A program made the translations under genes and the position numbers. The notes beneath the pieces were generated by a model. It did no database searches, had not been told where the DNA came from, and was given only the letters and a program-made list of their open reading frames with translations. Below are positions 1 to 8,961 of a stretch of DNA of 64,000 bases, in pieces (position 1 is the first letter of the stretch; each line of letters starts with the position of its first letter). Origin of the DNA: Klebsiella variicola (GTDB lineage Bacteria > Pseudomonadota > Gammaproteobacteria > Enterobacterales > Enterobacteriaceae); assembly GCF_000828055.2 (NCBI RefSeq), contig NZ_CP010523.2:3286001-3350000 (forward strand), in the 5' to 3' direction.

Positions 1-46
1 TGGCGAGGAAGATGCGCGCATCATCCCAGTTAAACTCTGCTGTCAT
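1..46 (-). CDS. LysR-family regulator, N-terminal fragment
   Basis: Only the first 15 codons lie in the window. They read MTAEFNWDDARIFLA, the typical opening of a LysR helix-turn-helix (an F-x-W-D-D-x-R-x-F-L pattern). The gene runs off the left edge on the minus strand. It is divergent from the MFS exporter at 222, so it probably regulates that exporter, as is common for LysR genes. The rest of the protein cannot be seen. Confidence 0.7.
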   Translation of the reverse strand, partial: MTAEFNWDDARIFLA

Positions 47-62
47 CTACTTTCCAATTATG

Positions 63-82
63 GAAAACGGTTCTCCGTTTTC
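63..82. promoter_or_regulatory. 8-bp dyad between LysR and exporter
   Basis: GAAAACGG (63-70) and CCGTTTTC (75-82) form a perfect inverted repeat with a 4-nt spacer, 17 bp upstream of the LysR start. The position suits an autoregulatory operator. It could also be an RNA hairpin, since a T-rich run follows on the plus strand. Confidence 0.35.
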
Positions 83-221
83 TGCTCTTTTTTATCGTTT
101 TCGCAGGGATGATACTGCACGCCACTCGCGGAGACAAACTGGCCATCCGATCGCCGGTTCTCTCCTCACCTGAACGTCCGTGCACCATGCGCGGCTTCCC
201 CCCTCTTAGGATACGCCTGAC

Positions 222-1412
222 ATGAAAGAGATTGCTTTACCCCTTAACCCAACCCCGGCGCGCGTCTGGATAGCCGTCATTGCGCTCGGGATCTGCGCCT
301 TTTCGATCGTCACCAGCGAACTGGCGCCGGTGGGCATGCTCAGCGCCCTGGCGGCGGATTTTCACCAGACGGAATCCGGTATGGGGCTTGCCGTCACCGC
401 CTACGGCTGGGTGGGCGCCCTGGCGGCCCTGCTTTCCGGCGCGATGCCGGCGCGTATTTCACGCAAGGCGCTGCTGGTCGGGCTGATGCTGACCCTGGCG
501 CTTTCCTGCCTCGCCGCGACCCGGTCTTATTCCATGTTCGCCCTGATGAGCGCCCGCATGATTGGCGCCCTGGCGCATGGCGCCTTCTGGGCCTTAATTG
601 GCATCGTCGCCGCGCAGCTGGTCCCGCCACACCGGCTGGGGCTGGCTACGGCAATCATTTTTGGCAGCGTGTCGGCGGCAAGCGTAGTGGGGGTACCGCT
701 GGCGAGCTTTATCGCCACCCTGGCGGGCTGGCGACACGCGTTTTTGGCGGTGGCCCTGCTGTCACTGGCCGCAGCGGCAGTGCTATGCTCGACGCTGCCC
801 GCGCTGGCCGCGTCCACCCCCGTCAGGCTGGGTGTTTATCGCGATATCTTCCGTAATCCGCTGCTCTGCGGCCTGTATGGCGCCACGGCCTGCATCATTA
901 CCGCTCACTTTGCCGCCTTCACCTACGTTGAACCGCTGCTGATAACACTGCAGGGAGTACCGGCGACCGCTCTCTCCGGCCTGCTGCTGTTGTCAGGGGT
1001 TTCCGGGCTGGTGGGTAACGTTATCGCGGGTAAGCTTATCGACCGTCATCTGAAGGGGCTGATTTTTGCTTCACTGCTGCTGAGCGGGGGCGTGCTGGCG
1101 ATCCTCGGCACCGGACGGCTTGCGCCCCTGCCTTTCTGTTTTAGCGGGCTGCTGTTAGCCCTGTGGGGCGCCGGTATCGCGATCGTGTTCGTCGGCTTAC
1201 AGACCTGGCTGCTGCGCAGCGCAGGCGCGGTCGCCCAGCCGGCGTCAGCCATTTACGTGGCTATTTTTAATGCCGCCATCGGCACCGGGGCGCTTGTCGG
1301 CGGCCAGCTGATCGCCACTGCGGGCTTGTCAGGCATGGTGTGGCTGGCGGCGGGGATCATGGCGTGCAGTACGCTGCTGATCGCCCTGCTGAAAGCGCCC
1401 TCAGTCGGCTAA
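222..1412 (+). CDS. MFS efflux transporter, DHA1 / SotB-like
   Basis: 396-aa inner-membrane protein with about 12 hydrophobic segments, the normal size for the 12-TM drug or sugar efflux group. The N-terminal half resembles SotB/AraJ-type exporters (conserved S-E-L-A-P-V-G in TM1 and an arginine pair, SRKALL, in the loop after TM2). It lies divergent from a LysR gene and its 3' end overlaps the convergent C45 gene by 4 bp. Substrate unknown; sugar or drug export driven by protons is the family expectation. Confidence 0.85.
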   Translation: MKEIALPLNPTPARVWIAVIALGICAFSIVTSELAPVGMLSALAADFHQTESGMGLAVTAYGWVGALAALLSGAMPARISRKALLVGLMLTLALSCLAATRSYSMFALMSARMIGALAHGAFWALIGIVAAQLVPPHRLGLATAIIFGSVSAASVVGVPLASFIATLAGWRHAFLAVALLSLAAAAVLCSTLPALAASTPVRLGVYRDIFRNPLLCGLYGATACIITAHFAAFTYVEPLLITLQGVPATALSGLLLLSGVSGLVGNVIAGKLIDRHLKGLIFASLLLSGGVLAILGTGRLAPLPFCFSGLLLALWGAGIAIVFVGLQTWLLRSAGAVAQPASAIYVAIFNAAIGTGALVGGQLIATAGLSGMVWLAAGIMACSTLLIALLKAPSVG

Positions 1413-2440
1413 AGGCTGCCCTGCAAAACCGCGTTTTCACGATCCAGGGTGAAGACCTGCCATGCGACCCGGGTCGCGCTCAGGGTAAAAATGGCCGTCG
1501 CCAGCGTATTTTCGTCATCCGGATCTTCCGCAGACAGCCGGTAAATCGGTAACAGCGGATCCTGCTGGTCGGAGAGCATCGCTTTCGCTGTTACCCCATC
1601 CAGCGACGGGTTCGTCGCCAGCCACGCGTCCAGGCGCTGCTGGCGTGAGCCGGAGCTCCCGGTCACGATCTGTTCAATGGTCTCAAGCTGGGGATGGATC
1701 AGATGGTTGGCATGCCCAAAGGTGGCGGTCAGCTGGCGCACTGAGCTGCCGGAGCCGGTAGCTTCCACGCTAAACAGACGGCTATCGCCCATTTGACCCA
1801 GTGTGTGGTGAAACGCGCCCGCGCGCGGTGTCGCGGTCAGCAGGGTAATGGCCTCATCTAACGTGGTGGCATTCAGCGATGCGCGGGCCAGTATCTGGCG
1901 CGGCATCCCCTCCGGACGATGCACAGCACGAATATTGTTGACCGTATTGACTATCCCTTTCTCATTCACCGCGAAGGTGTGCCCGCACAGGGAGCCGGGG
2001 TAGGCGAAGCTGGTGAAGGCGAGGCCCACATCCGGTGTCACGTGGACGATGGCGCAGTCACCGCGCAGCTGCGGGAAGCCATCTTCATTATGCGCAATAA
2101 TTAACTCGCCCTCAGCGCTTATCCCCGCCAGGGTAGTGCAGCCATCCGACGTCGAACGCACCAGATCGCCGCGACAGTTCCAGGCAAACACCTCATCCAC
2201 CGGCGCCTGCAGCCCCTCCGCCATGCCCTCCAGCTCCTGCCAGATCTGCGGCCACTGAGCCTGGACGGCTGCGCGCATGCGCTGGGTTTGCTCCGCCGTT
2301 TTCAGGGCGGTTACAGTTTGCCACAGCGCTGTTTGCCTGATTTTAGTATGCCAGGCCTCACGACCAAACGCGCCAAGCTGCTGACCGACCGCATAGGCGG
2401 AACCACGGATTGCGATTTTTTTCATATTGTTATCATTCAC
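1409..2440 (-). CDS. C45-family Ntn-hydrolase (penicillin acyltransferase-like)
   Basis: 343 aa. The sequence S-D-G-C-T-T at residues 98-103 is the self-cleavage and nucleophile site of the isopenicillin-N acyltransferase/C45 family. Cys101 would become the N-terminal nucleophile after Gly100-Cys101 processing. The following AHNEDG also fits the family. There is no signal peptide, so it should be cytosolic. It is the last gene of the minus-strand operon, 6 bp after the ABC ATPase. Family members cleave or transfer acyl groups on amino acids, which suggests that it frees an imported N-acyl amino compound. The start could be Met6. Confidence 0.8.
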   Translation of the reverse strand: MNDNNMKKIAIRGSAYAVGQQLGAFGREAWHTKIRQTALWQTVTALKTAEQTQRMRAAVQAQWPQIWQELEGMAEGLQAPVDEVFAWNCRGDLVRSTSDGCTTLAGISAEGELIIAHNEDGFPQLRGDCAIVHVTPDVGLAFTSFAYPGSLCGHTFAVNEKGIVNTVNNIRAVHRPEGMPRQILARASLNATTLDEAITLLTATPRAGAFHHTLGQMGDSRLFSVEATGSGSSVRQLTATFGHANHLIHPQLETIEQIVTGSSGSRQQRLDAWLATNPSLDGVTAKAMLSDQQDPLLPIYRLSAEDPDDENTLATAIFTLSATRVAWQVFTLDRENAVLQGSL

Positions 2441-2446
2441 TTATGT

Positions 2447-3175
2447 TCAGGATACGTGTTGCAAAAACTCTTGCAGACGCGGATTGCTGCTGGCAGTGAG
2501 CAGCACCTCAGGTGAACCATCTTCGGCAATGGTGCCGCCATCAATAAAGATCAACCGGGAAGCCACCTCTCTGGCAAAGCCAATCTCATGGGTCACAATC
2601 ACCATCGTCATGCCCTCTTCGGCCAGCGAGCGCATGACCTTTAACACCTCATGCCGCAGTTCGGGATCGAGAGCGGATGTTGGCTCATCAAATAACATCA
2701 TTTTGGGTTTTACCGCCAGGGCACGAGCTATCGCCACGCGTTGCTGCTGCCCCCCCGAGAGCTCTGCCGGATAGTGGTTGGCGCGTTCACGCAGACCCAC
2801 GCGGTCCAGCAACGCCAGCGCCTGCTCCCGCGCCGCGGCCTTACTCTGCTTACGCACGCGAACCGGACCGAACATGACATTCTCAAGGGCGGTCAGATGC
2901 GGGAACAAATGAAACTGTTGAAACACCATACCGGCTTCGCGGCGAATATCACACTCATTCGCGTGCGGATCCGTAATATGCATGCCCGCCACCAGCAGCG
3001 TTCCCGAAGAGATCTCCTCCAGCTTGTTAATGCAGCGCAACAGGGTCGATTTTCCCGAGCCGGACGGGCCAATGATCACCACCACCTCGCCCGCTTCAAT
3101 CTTTAAATTGATATCGTGCAGCACCTGAGTGGCGCCGAAGTTTTTCGCCACCGCGCTAAATTCAACCATGCTCAT
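2447..3175 (-). CDS. Polar amino-acid ABC transporter, ATPase
   Basis: 242 aa, full length for the GlnQ group. Walker A is GPSGSGKST (about residues 36-44), the signature is LSGGQQQR, and Walker B is [12 protein letters not shown]; the H-loop is in VTHE. It overlaps the permease stop by 4 bp, so the two are translationally coupled. It energises the importer made of the permease (3172) and the binding protein (3880). Paralogous to the ATPase at 27903. Confidence 0.95.
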   Translation of the reverse strand: MSMVEFSAVAKNFGATQVLHDINLKIEAGEVVVIIGPSGSGKSTLLRCINKLEEISSGTLLVAGMHITDPHANECDIRREAGMVFQQFHLFPHLTALENVMFGPVRVRKQSKAAAREQALALLDRVGLRERANHYPAELSGGQQQRVAIARALAVKPKMMLFDEPTSALDPELRHEVLKVMRSLAEEGMTMVIVTHEIGFAREVASRLIFIDGGTIAEDGSPEVLLTASSNPRLQEFLQHVS

Positions 3176-3831
3176 AAAATATGGATCCTTTTCTCAAGTT
3201 GTTTCAGCAGGAAGCTCAGGCACAATGTCAAAAACAGATAAATCATCGCCACCGCCGTCCACACCTCCAGCGCCCGAAAGTTACCGGCAATAATCTCTTG
3301 TCCCTGGCGGGTTAATTCTGCCACGCCAATCACAATAAAGAGCGAGGTATCTTTTATACTGATAATCCACTGATTGCCTAATGCCGGGATCATTCGCCGA
3401 AAAGCCAGCGGCATAATGACATGTAATAGGGTGCTGCGTGGCGATAACCCCATCGCCAGGCTGGCTTCTTTAAAACCTTTATTGATCGACAGAATCGCGC
3501 CCCGGGTGATCTCCGCTATATAAGCGCCGGAGTTAATCACAATGGTAATAATTGCGGCAGGAACCGGGTCAATACGCACTGGCAACACCATCGGCAGGGC
3601 GAAGTAGATAAACATCACCTGCACCATGATCGGCGTTCCACGGATTAATTCCACAAACACCAGCGATACCGTTTTTGATATTGTCCCGCCTAATGCGCGG
3701 CAGGTTCCCGCCAGCAAGCCAATGATTAACCCACCTAACAAACCGGACAAAGAGATAATCAGCGTCAGCTGCAAGCCCTGCATCAGCAGCGGTAAAGCAT
3801 CCCAAATATAGCGACTGTCAAAATTCATCAT
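3172..3831 (-). CDS. Polar amino-acid ABC transporter, permease
   Basis: 219 aa with about five membrane segments. It carries the HisMQ-type EAA loop (conserved G near [22 protein letters not shown]) that docks with the ATPase. The start is the ATG at 3831 (or 3828); the longer frame begins at a TTG. A single permease gene suggests a homodimeric channel, as in GlnP-type systems. It lies between the binding protein and the ATPase in the operon. Confidence 0.93.
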   Translation of the reverse strand: MMNFDSRYIWDALPLLMQGLQLTLIISLSGLLGGLIIGLLAGTCRALGGTISKTVSLVFVELIRGTPIMVQVMFIYFALPMVLPVRIDPVPAAIITIVINSGAYIAEITRGAILSINKGFKEASLAMGLSPRSTLLHVIMPLAFRRMIPALGNQWIISIKDTSLFIVIGVAELTRQGQEIIAGNFRALEVWTAVAMIYLFLTLCLSFLLKQLEKRIHIL

Positions 3832-3879
3832 TCTACCCGTCAAGAAGAAATGAGGTCGGATCGCTCCGACCTGGCAGGG

Positions 3880-4632
3880 TTATTTCGGCTGTTTAGCAAA
3901 CCACTTTACGTAAATCTTGTCGTAGGTGCCATCGGCACGCAGGGCCTGCAGAGCCTGGTTCACTTTTGGCGTCAGGCTGCTGTTTTTCTGCATCGCAAAG
4001 CCATATTGCTGTGGCAGAATGCTGTCCGTCTCACCGGTGGATTTGACCTTGCCATTACCCGCCGTCTTCACATAGTAAAGGACATTTGGCGAATCGTGAA
4101 CGACGGCATCGAGATTGCCGGCCTGCAGATCAAGGTAGGCGTTATCGATATTCGGAAACTCGATATAATTCGCTTTATATTTGCTTTTCATAAAGCTGGC
4201 CGCCGCCGTCCCCTGCTTAAGGCCAACTTTTTTCCCGGTCAAATCACTGAATTTGGCAATGGAATTATCAGTACTTTTCACGGCTATTAACAGGTCGGCA
4301 TTATAATACCCATCACTGAAATCCACGACCTGTTTACGCGCATCGGTAATGGTTATGCCGGCCATCGCCACGTCCAGATTACGCGACTGCAGCCCGGGGA
4401 TGAGGCCGCCGAAATCCATCGGCCTTAATTCGTAGCTGATATGCATTTTCTTTGCGATAGCGTCCCACAAATCGATATCAAAGCCGACATATTTATCACC
4501 TTGTTTAAATTCAAAAGGGACAAAAGCGGTATCCACGCCCACTGTTATTTTGTCCTGGGCTGCTGTCACAAAACTGGCAGAACAAATAACCAAAGCCAGC
4601 GTCAGTTTTAATTTATTAAATAGTCCAGTCAT
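3880..4632 (-). CDS. Periplasmic amino-acid binding protein
   Basis: 250 aa, GlnH/HisJ-type solute-binding protein (SBP_bac_3). It has a signal peptide (about residues 1-25, ending near FVTAAQ) and the family core V-D-T-A-F-V-P-F-E-F followed by G-F-D-I-D-L. The Arg in TDARKQVVDFS is the usual alpha-carboxylate anchor, so the ligand should be an amino acid or derivative. The start at 4632 is chosen because GAGGG lies five bases upstream; the longer frame from 4665 has no ribosome site. Secreted part of the importer encoded at 2447-3831. Confidence 0.92.
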   Translation of the reverse strand: MTGLFNKLKLTLALVICSASFVTAAQDKITVGVDTAFVPFEFKQGDKYVGFDIDLWDAIAKKMHISYELRPMDFGGLIPGLQSRNLDVAMAGITITDARKQVVDFSDGYYNADLLIAVKSTDNSIAKFSDLTGKKVGLKQGTAAASFMKSKYKANYIEFPNIDNAYLDLQAGNLDAVVHDSPNVLYYVKTAGNGKVKSTGETDSILPQQYGFAMQKNSSLTPKVNQALQALRADGTYDKIYVKWFAKQPK

Positions 4633-4759
4633 AATTACCCTCAGCGTCAATGAAATGGCATGCAATGAATATCAGCCTGCGATATATATCGCCGGAAGAA
4701 CCAATAACAACACTTGATATGCAGGGCGCATTATTATGCGCCCGAATGAAAAGGCTAAC

Positions 4760-5314
4760 TTATTCAGAAAATAGAGAGTCGGTGGTATCCGGTACGGGCG
4801 TCTGGGCGCTGTTCATCACCATGGAGAGAAAACTGTAATAACCGTTTATCCCAATCAGATCCACCACGCCCTTCTCACCCCATAAATCAACGGCTTGTTG
4901 CCAGGTGCTATCACTCACCTTTTGCTGCTGATGCAGTTGCTGACAGAAGTCATAGATCACCTGCTCATCGGGCCGGAGATCGTCTGGCGGGCGCCGTTGC
5001 TTAATCGCCCGCACCGCCGCGGCAGAGATGCCCTTCTCACGTGCTATTGGCGCATGGATCGCCCACTCTACCGGCTGTGACCAGTGCCGTGCTGTCAGCA
5101 AAATCGCCAGTTCAGAAAGACGCTGACCCAGCGCGCTGCGATAACGTAAATACTCCCCCATACGCTGGGCATGCGCCATCAGCTCGGGACTACGCAGCAG
5201 CGGCTCAAAAGGCGGCAGTAAGGCGCCGCGCGGCCCATTGATGATCTCTTCCGCTAACTGACGTTGCCGCTCGTCCCATTCCTGTTCCGCCAGGGGCGGT
5301 AAACGATTGATCAT
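4760..5314 (-). CDS. Carboxymuconolactone decarboxylase / AhpD-like protein
   Basis: 184 aa. All-helical pattern of the CMD/AhpD superfamily (segment LAILLTARHWSQPVEWAIHAPIAREKGIS). The usual redox pair C-x-x-C is absent (here E-W-A-I-H), as in the gamma-carboxymuconolactone decarboxylase-like branch, so peroxidase activity is unlikely. The ATG at 5314 overlaps the aminotransferase stop by 4 bp, which decides the start against the longer open frame. Role in the operon unknown; an enzyme acting on a cyclic or lactone intermediate is possible. Confidence 0.8.
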   Translation of the reverse strand: MINRLPPLAEQEWDERQRQLAEEIINGPRGALLPPFEPLLRSPELMAHAQRMGEYLRYRSALGQRLSELAILLTARHWSQPVEWAIHAPIAREKGISAAAVRAIKQRRPPDDLRPDEQVIYDFCQQLHQQQKVSDSTWQQAVDLWGEKGVVDLIGINGYYSFLSMVMNSAQTPVPDTTDSLFSE

Positions 5315-6639
5315 AATTTTCCCGTCTCTTCGCGGATCACGCTGTTCAGCGTATCGACCACAAAGTCGATCTGCGCCGGGGTGATGATAAACGGCGGCGC
5401 GATCAGGATGTGATCGCCATACTGACCATCGATCGTGCCGCCCATGGGGTAGACCATCAACCCACGCGCCATACAATTTGCTTTGATCGCAGCATGCAGC
5501 TTCAGGGCAGGATCGAACGGGGTTTTGTTGTCTTTATCGCGCACCAGCTCGACGCCGGCAAACAGGCCGCGTCCGCGCGTATCGCCGACATGCGGTAACT
5601 CACCCAGCACCTCGCGCAGGGCCTGTTGCAGATAGGCGCCCTGCTGTTTGACGGCAGCCAGTAAATTATCGCGCGCAATCACCTGCTGCACCGCCAGCGC
5701 TGCCGACGCGGCGGTAGCATGACAAATGTAAGTGTGGCCATGCTGGAACAACCCGCTGCCCGCCTTCAGCGCGGAAACAATGGTCTCACTCGCCAGTACC
5801 GCCCCAATCGGCTGATAACCCCCGCCGAGTCCCTTGGCGATGGTCACTAAATCAGGCACCACGTCGTCTTGCTCAAACGCGTGCAGCGTCCCGGTCCGCC
5901 CCATACCGCACATGACCTCATCGGCGATATAGAGGATGCCGTATTTATCGCACAGGCGGCGCACCCCCTTCAGATAGCCCGGCGTCGGCGGCGTGGCCCC
6001 CGTCGTCGCCCCCACCACCGTTTCCGCACAGAAACCGATAATCGTTTCCGGGCCGGCCTCAAGAATGGCTTGCTCCAGCTCATTGAGCAGACGTTCGGTA
6101 TACTGTTGCTGGGTCTCGTCAGCCCGGCGATCGCGGTACTCATTGCAGGCTGAGACGCGGATAACATCCATTAATAAGGGGGCAAACTGGCGACGGCGCC
6201 ATTCGTTACCGCCCACCGCCAGCGCGCCCAGCGTATTGCCGTGATAGCTCTGTTTACGGGCGATAAATCGGGTGCGCGATGGCTGGCCGATCTCCACAAA
6301 GTACTGCCGCGCCATCTTCAGCGCCGTCTCTATTGCTTCGGATCCGCCCGAGACAAAGTAGGCATAGTTAAGCTCGCCGGGTGCCGTGCGGGTGAGATGT
6401 TCGGCCAGCTGTTCCACGACATCACTGGTAAAAAAACTGGTATGCGCATAGGCCAGCTGATCGATCTGGCGGTGCATCGCCGCCAGCACATCAGGGTGTG
6501 CGTGTCCGAGGCAGGAAACCGCCGCCCCGCCGCAGGCATCAAGATACGGCTTTCCCTGGGCATCAAAGATATAGGCCCCCTGGGCACGTGAGGCCACGAT
6601 CGGCGTGCTACGCAGGCTGCGGTGAATGACATGACTCAT
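5311..6639 (-). CDS. Class III PLP-dependent aminotransferase
   Basis: 442 aa, full length for the omega-amino acid:pyruvate / GABA transaminase class. It has the phosphate-binding S-G-G-S-E-A near residue 98, Asp240 in ADEVMCGMGRTG (PLP N1 contact) and Lys269 in TIAKGLGGGYQP (Schiff base). First gene of the minus operon 6639-1409. Class III enzymes deaminate terminal amines, so it may handle the amine released by the C45 hydrolase or imported by the ABC system. The exact donor cannot be told from motifs. Confidence 0.9.
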   Translation of the reverse strand: MSHVIHRSLRSTPIVASRAQGAYIFDAQGKPYLDACGGAAVSCLGHAHPDVLAAMHRQIDQLAYAHTSFFTSDVVEQLAEHLTRTAPGELNYAYFVSGGSEAIETALKMARQYFVEIGQPSRTRFIARKQSYHGNTLGALAVGGNEWRRRQFAPLLMDVIRVSACNEYRDRRADETQQQYTERLLNELEQAILEAGPETIIGFCAETVVGATTGATPPTPGYLKGVRRLCDKYGILYIADEVMCGMGRTGTLHAFEQDDVVPDLVTIAKGLGGGYQPIGAVLASETIVSALKAGSGLFQHGHTYICHATAASAALAVQQVIARDNLLAAVKQQGAYLQQALREVLGELPHVGDTRGRGLFAGVELVRDKDNKTPFDPALKLHAAIKANCMARGLMVYPMGGTIDGQYGDHILIAPPFIITPAQIDFVVDTLNSVIREETGKL

Positions 6640-6688
6640 ACTGGGTTCTGCTCCTGAATCCGCTACATTAATTGAGCGTATCTTGCAG

Positions 6689-6702
6689 GATCCATTTGGA
6701 TC
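6689..6702. promoter_or_regulatory. Candidate RpiR operator 1
   Basis: GATCCATTTGGATC is a perfect palindrome (6-bp arms, TT centre), 50 bp upstream of the aminotransferase start. A similar site lies exactly 60 bp further upstream. Confidence 0.5.
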
Positions 6703-6748
6703 ACGTCAACGAAATAAAGATATAAATGCATCCATAATTCTTATACCA

Positions 6749-6762
6749 GATACATTTGAATC
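6749..6762. promoter_or_regulatory. Candidate RpiR operator 2
   Basis: GATACATTTGAATC matches the site at 6689 at 12 of 14 bases, including the GAT-CA-TT-TG-ATC skeleton. The 60-bp spacing is close to six helical turns, which would allow cooperative binding or looping. It lies just after the 3' end of the RpiR gene. Confidence 0.45.
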
Positions 6763-6767
6763 ATTTA

Positions 6768-7625
6768 TCAGGATTTACCGGGGATCACATAGACGCCAGA
6801 ATCGATAAGATAGCGTTCGGCACTTTCAATTTTACTCACCGCCTCACGGCCGTGGCGCACCACCAGCATCGCCAGTAAACACTCCGCCAGCCCCATGCCG
6901 GAGACCACGGAAGGGAAAAATGACGGACTGTCGATGGAAAACAGCAGCGTGCAGTCTGCCGCCTGCGCTAAGGGGGAAACCGGCGAGTCGGTAATGGCGA
7001 GGATCTTCGCCCCTGCCTGCCGGGCTGCCCGTAAAACATCCAGTGATTCGCGTGAATAGGGCGCAAAGCTGGTGAGTAAGACGCAATCCCGGTTGGTCAG
7101 TTCGCGGGTGAAAACTTCGATATTGCTGGCCAGGCCATCGATTAACGATACCTGCCGGTTGAACAGTCGATAGACATAAAACAGCGACCACGCGATCGGA
7201 AAGCTGGCGCGGAATCCGCAGATATAGACATTCTCCGCGCTATCGAGCAAGGTCACCGCCTGCTCCATCTCCTGCGCATTTTCGTTTTGCGTAAAAGTCA
7301 GATTCGCCTGATGCGCCTGAAAAACCTCTTTATACAGCTGCGTTTGCGTGCCGCGGGCCATCATTTTTTCCGCTTTTGATACGTACGTATCATTGCGCAG
7401 CCCCAGGTCGTCAATGAAATCGCTTTTCAGCTCGCTCCAGCCGCGGTAACCCAGCCGCTGCGCCAGACGCAGCAGCGTCGCCGGTTTTACCCCGGCTTCC
7501 GCCGCGAAGGCACGCATCGATAACACCACCAGTTGGCTGGCATTTTGCAGTGAGAACTCGGCGGCGCGTTGCAGCTCGGGCGACAACCCGCCGAATTCAT
7601 TAATGATTTTTTCCCTGAGATTCAT
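6768..7625 (-). CDS. MurR/RpiR-family regulator
   Basis: 285 aa. Residues 1-77 form the HTH_6 DNA-binding domain (FAAEAGVKPATLLRLAQRLGYRGW is the recognition region). Residues about 120-250 are a SIS domain (VYICGFRASFP; LLTSFAPYSRESLDVLRAARQAGAKILAITDS). SIS domains sense phosphosugars or related ligands. It is the gene directly upstream of the aminotransferase-ABC-C45 operon on the same strand, so it is the likely regulator, with the dyads at 6689 and 6749 as candidate sites. Confidence 0.9.
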   Translation of the reverse strand: MNLREKIINEFGGLSPELQRAAEFSLQNASQLVVLSMRAFAAEAGVKPATLLRLAQRLGYRGWSELKSDFIDDLGLRNDTYVSKAEKMMARGTQTQLYKEVFQAHQANLTFTQNENAQEMEQAVTLLDSAENVYICGFRASFPIAWSLFYVYRLFNRQVSLIDGLASNIEVFTRELTNRDCVLLTSFAPYSRESLDVLRAARQAGAKILAITDSPVSPLAQAADCTLLFSIDSPSFFPSVVSGMGLAECLLAMLVVRHGREAVSKIESAERYLIDSGVYVIPGKS

Positions 7626-7851
7626 GGCAGCTACTTACTGGTTTTAAGTGAAAGCTATCTAATCATATTTGAGATCAAGACTCTATAGGTGGCTAACGAC
7701 CCCGCGGGCCACATCCGTTCCCCCTTCTCATTGCTGGCGTGCTTTACTTCAAATATGGCGCAAGAGGAATGTCACTGGCGGGTGGGAAAAGGTATGCTCT
7801 TATCAGGGGGCGTTGCACATCAAAGCCCTGTTCACTGCTGGAAATTTCACC

Positions 7852-8859
7852 ATGGCACGCAACCGCACTTTTTCTCTCAATCTCCGTTGGCGAGCGCTGC
7901 TCAAAGACGCAGGGATGGAGCCTGAACATCTCCTCCGCCAGGCCGGTTTGCCGGACGACACCTTTTCAGACATCAATCGCGGTCTGACTACCGATGAGTA
8001 TCTGCGTTTCTGGCGCGTGCTGGAAAAAGAAAGCGACGATCAGGCCTTTCCTTTGCCCTTTGTAGAAAGGGTCTCTGCGGAAGTGTTTGATCCCCCGCTG
8101 TTCGCCGCCTTGTGTAGTACCCACATGATGCAGGCGGTCCAGCGGCTGGCCAAGTATAAACTGCTTATTGCCCCCATGGTGCTGGAGACGACGGTCGTGC
8201 AGAACGGCACGCTGACAGTGTCTCCGCGCTGGCTGGGAGCAACAGAAATCCCTGCCTCTCTGGAAGTGGCAGAGCTGGCATTTTTACTTCGTCTGAACCG
8301 ACTGGCCACCCGCGAACCGGTTCAGGCCGTGAAAGTAACGCTCTCACAGCCCCTCACCCGCCAGCAGACCCACCACTTTTCAGCCTTCTTCGGCACGACC
8401 ATACAGCGTGGAAAGCGGGCGACCATCAGCTTTGCCGCCGCTGATGCCCTGCGGCCCTTTTTGACGGTGAACGAGGGTATGTGGCAGGTCTTTGAGCCGG
8501 AGCTGCAGCGTCGTCTCAGCCAGCTTAGCGATCAGGCCTCAACGGCTGAACGTGTTCATGCAGTCCTGCTGGAGCTTCTGCCGGGCAACGACGCCTCTAT
8601 CGACAATACGGCGCAACGTCTGGGAATGAGCAAACGCACCCTGCAGCGCAGGCTGGAGCAGGAGGGAGAGAATTATCGCGCCCTTGTTCACGCTTGTCGC
8701 GAAGCGCTGGCTCGCCACTATCTTCTCAATACCACGCTTTCCGGTTATGAGATCGCCTTTCTGCTCGGTTTTGAAGATCCGAATTCCTTCTATCGGGCTT
8801 TTATGGCGTGGACCGGCCAGACGCCAGAAACCCTCAGAGACATGATGCGCCTCAACTAA
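7852..8859 (+). CDS. AraC-family regulator with arabinose-binding-like N-domain
   Basis: 335 aa. The N-terminal region up to about residue 190 matches the ligand-binding domain of OruR/ArgR-type AraC proteins. The C-terminal HTH_18 pair is clear (TAQRLGMSKRTLQRRLEQEG and IAFLLGFEDPNSFYRAFMAWTGQTPETLR). The ATG at 7852 is preferred because the upstream in-frame extension from 7669 has no domain pattern. It lies just upstream of an SDR gene on the same strand, a likely target. Confidence 0.88.
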   Translation: MARNRTFSLNLRWRALLKDAGMEPEHLLRQAGLPDDTFSDINRGLTTDEYLRFWRVLEKESDDQAFPLPFVERVSAEVFDPPLFAALCSTHMMQAVQRLAKYKLLIAPMVLETTVVQNGTLTVSPRWLGATEIPASLEVAELAFLLRLNRLATREPVQAVKVTLSQPLTRQQTHHFSAFFGTTIQRGKRATISFAAADALRPFLTVNEGMWQVFEPELQRRLSQLSDQASTAERVHAVLLELLPGNDASIDNTAQRLGMSKRTLQRRLEQEGENYRALVHACREALARHYLLNTTLSGYEIAFLLGFEDPNSFYRAFMAWTGQTPETLRDMMRLN

Positions 8860-8879
8860 GCGCGCGTCATGGCGCGCTT
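8858..8879 (+). terminator. Hairpin at the AraC 3' end
   Basis: AAGCGCGC and GCGCGCTT form an 8-bp stem with a 6-nt loop, starting in the stop codon. The T run after it is short, so intrinsic termination would be weak. Confidence 0.4.
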
Positions 8880-8961
8880 TGCCAGTATTGTGGCGTACCG
8901 TGCCAGCGACACCGCGCCTGACAGCAGGCACACTCAGCGCAGTCTACTTGCCGAGGTGCTT

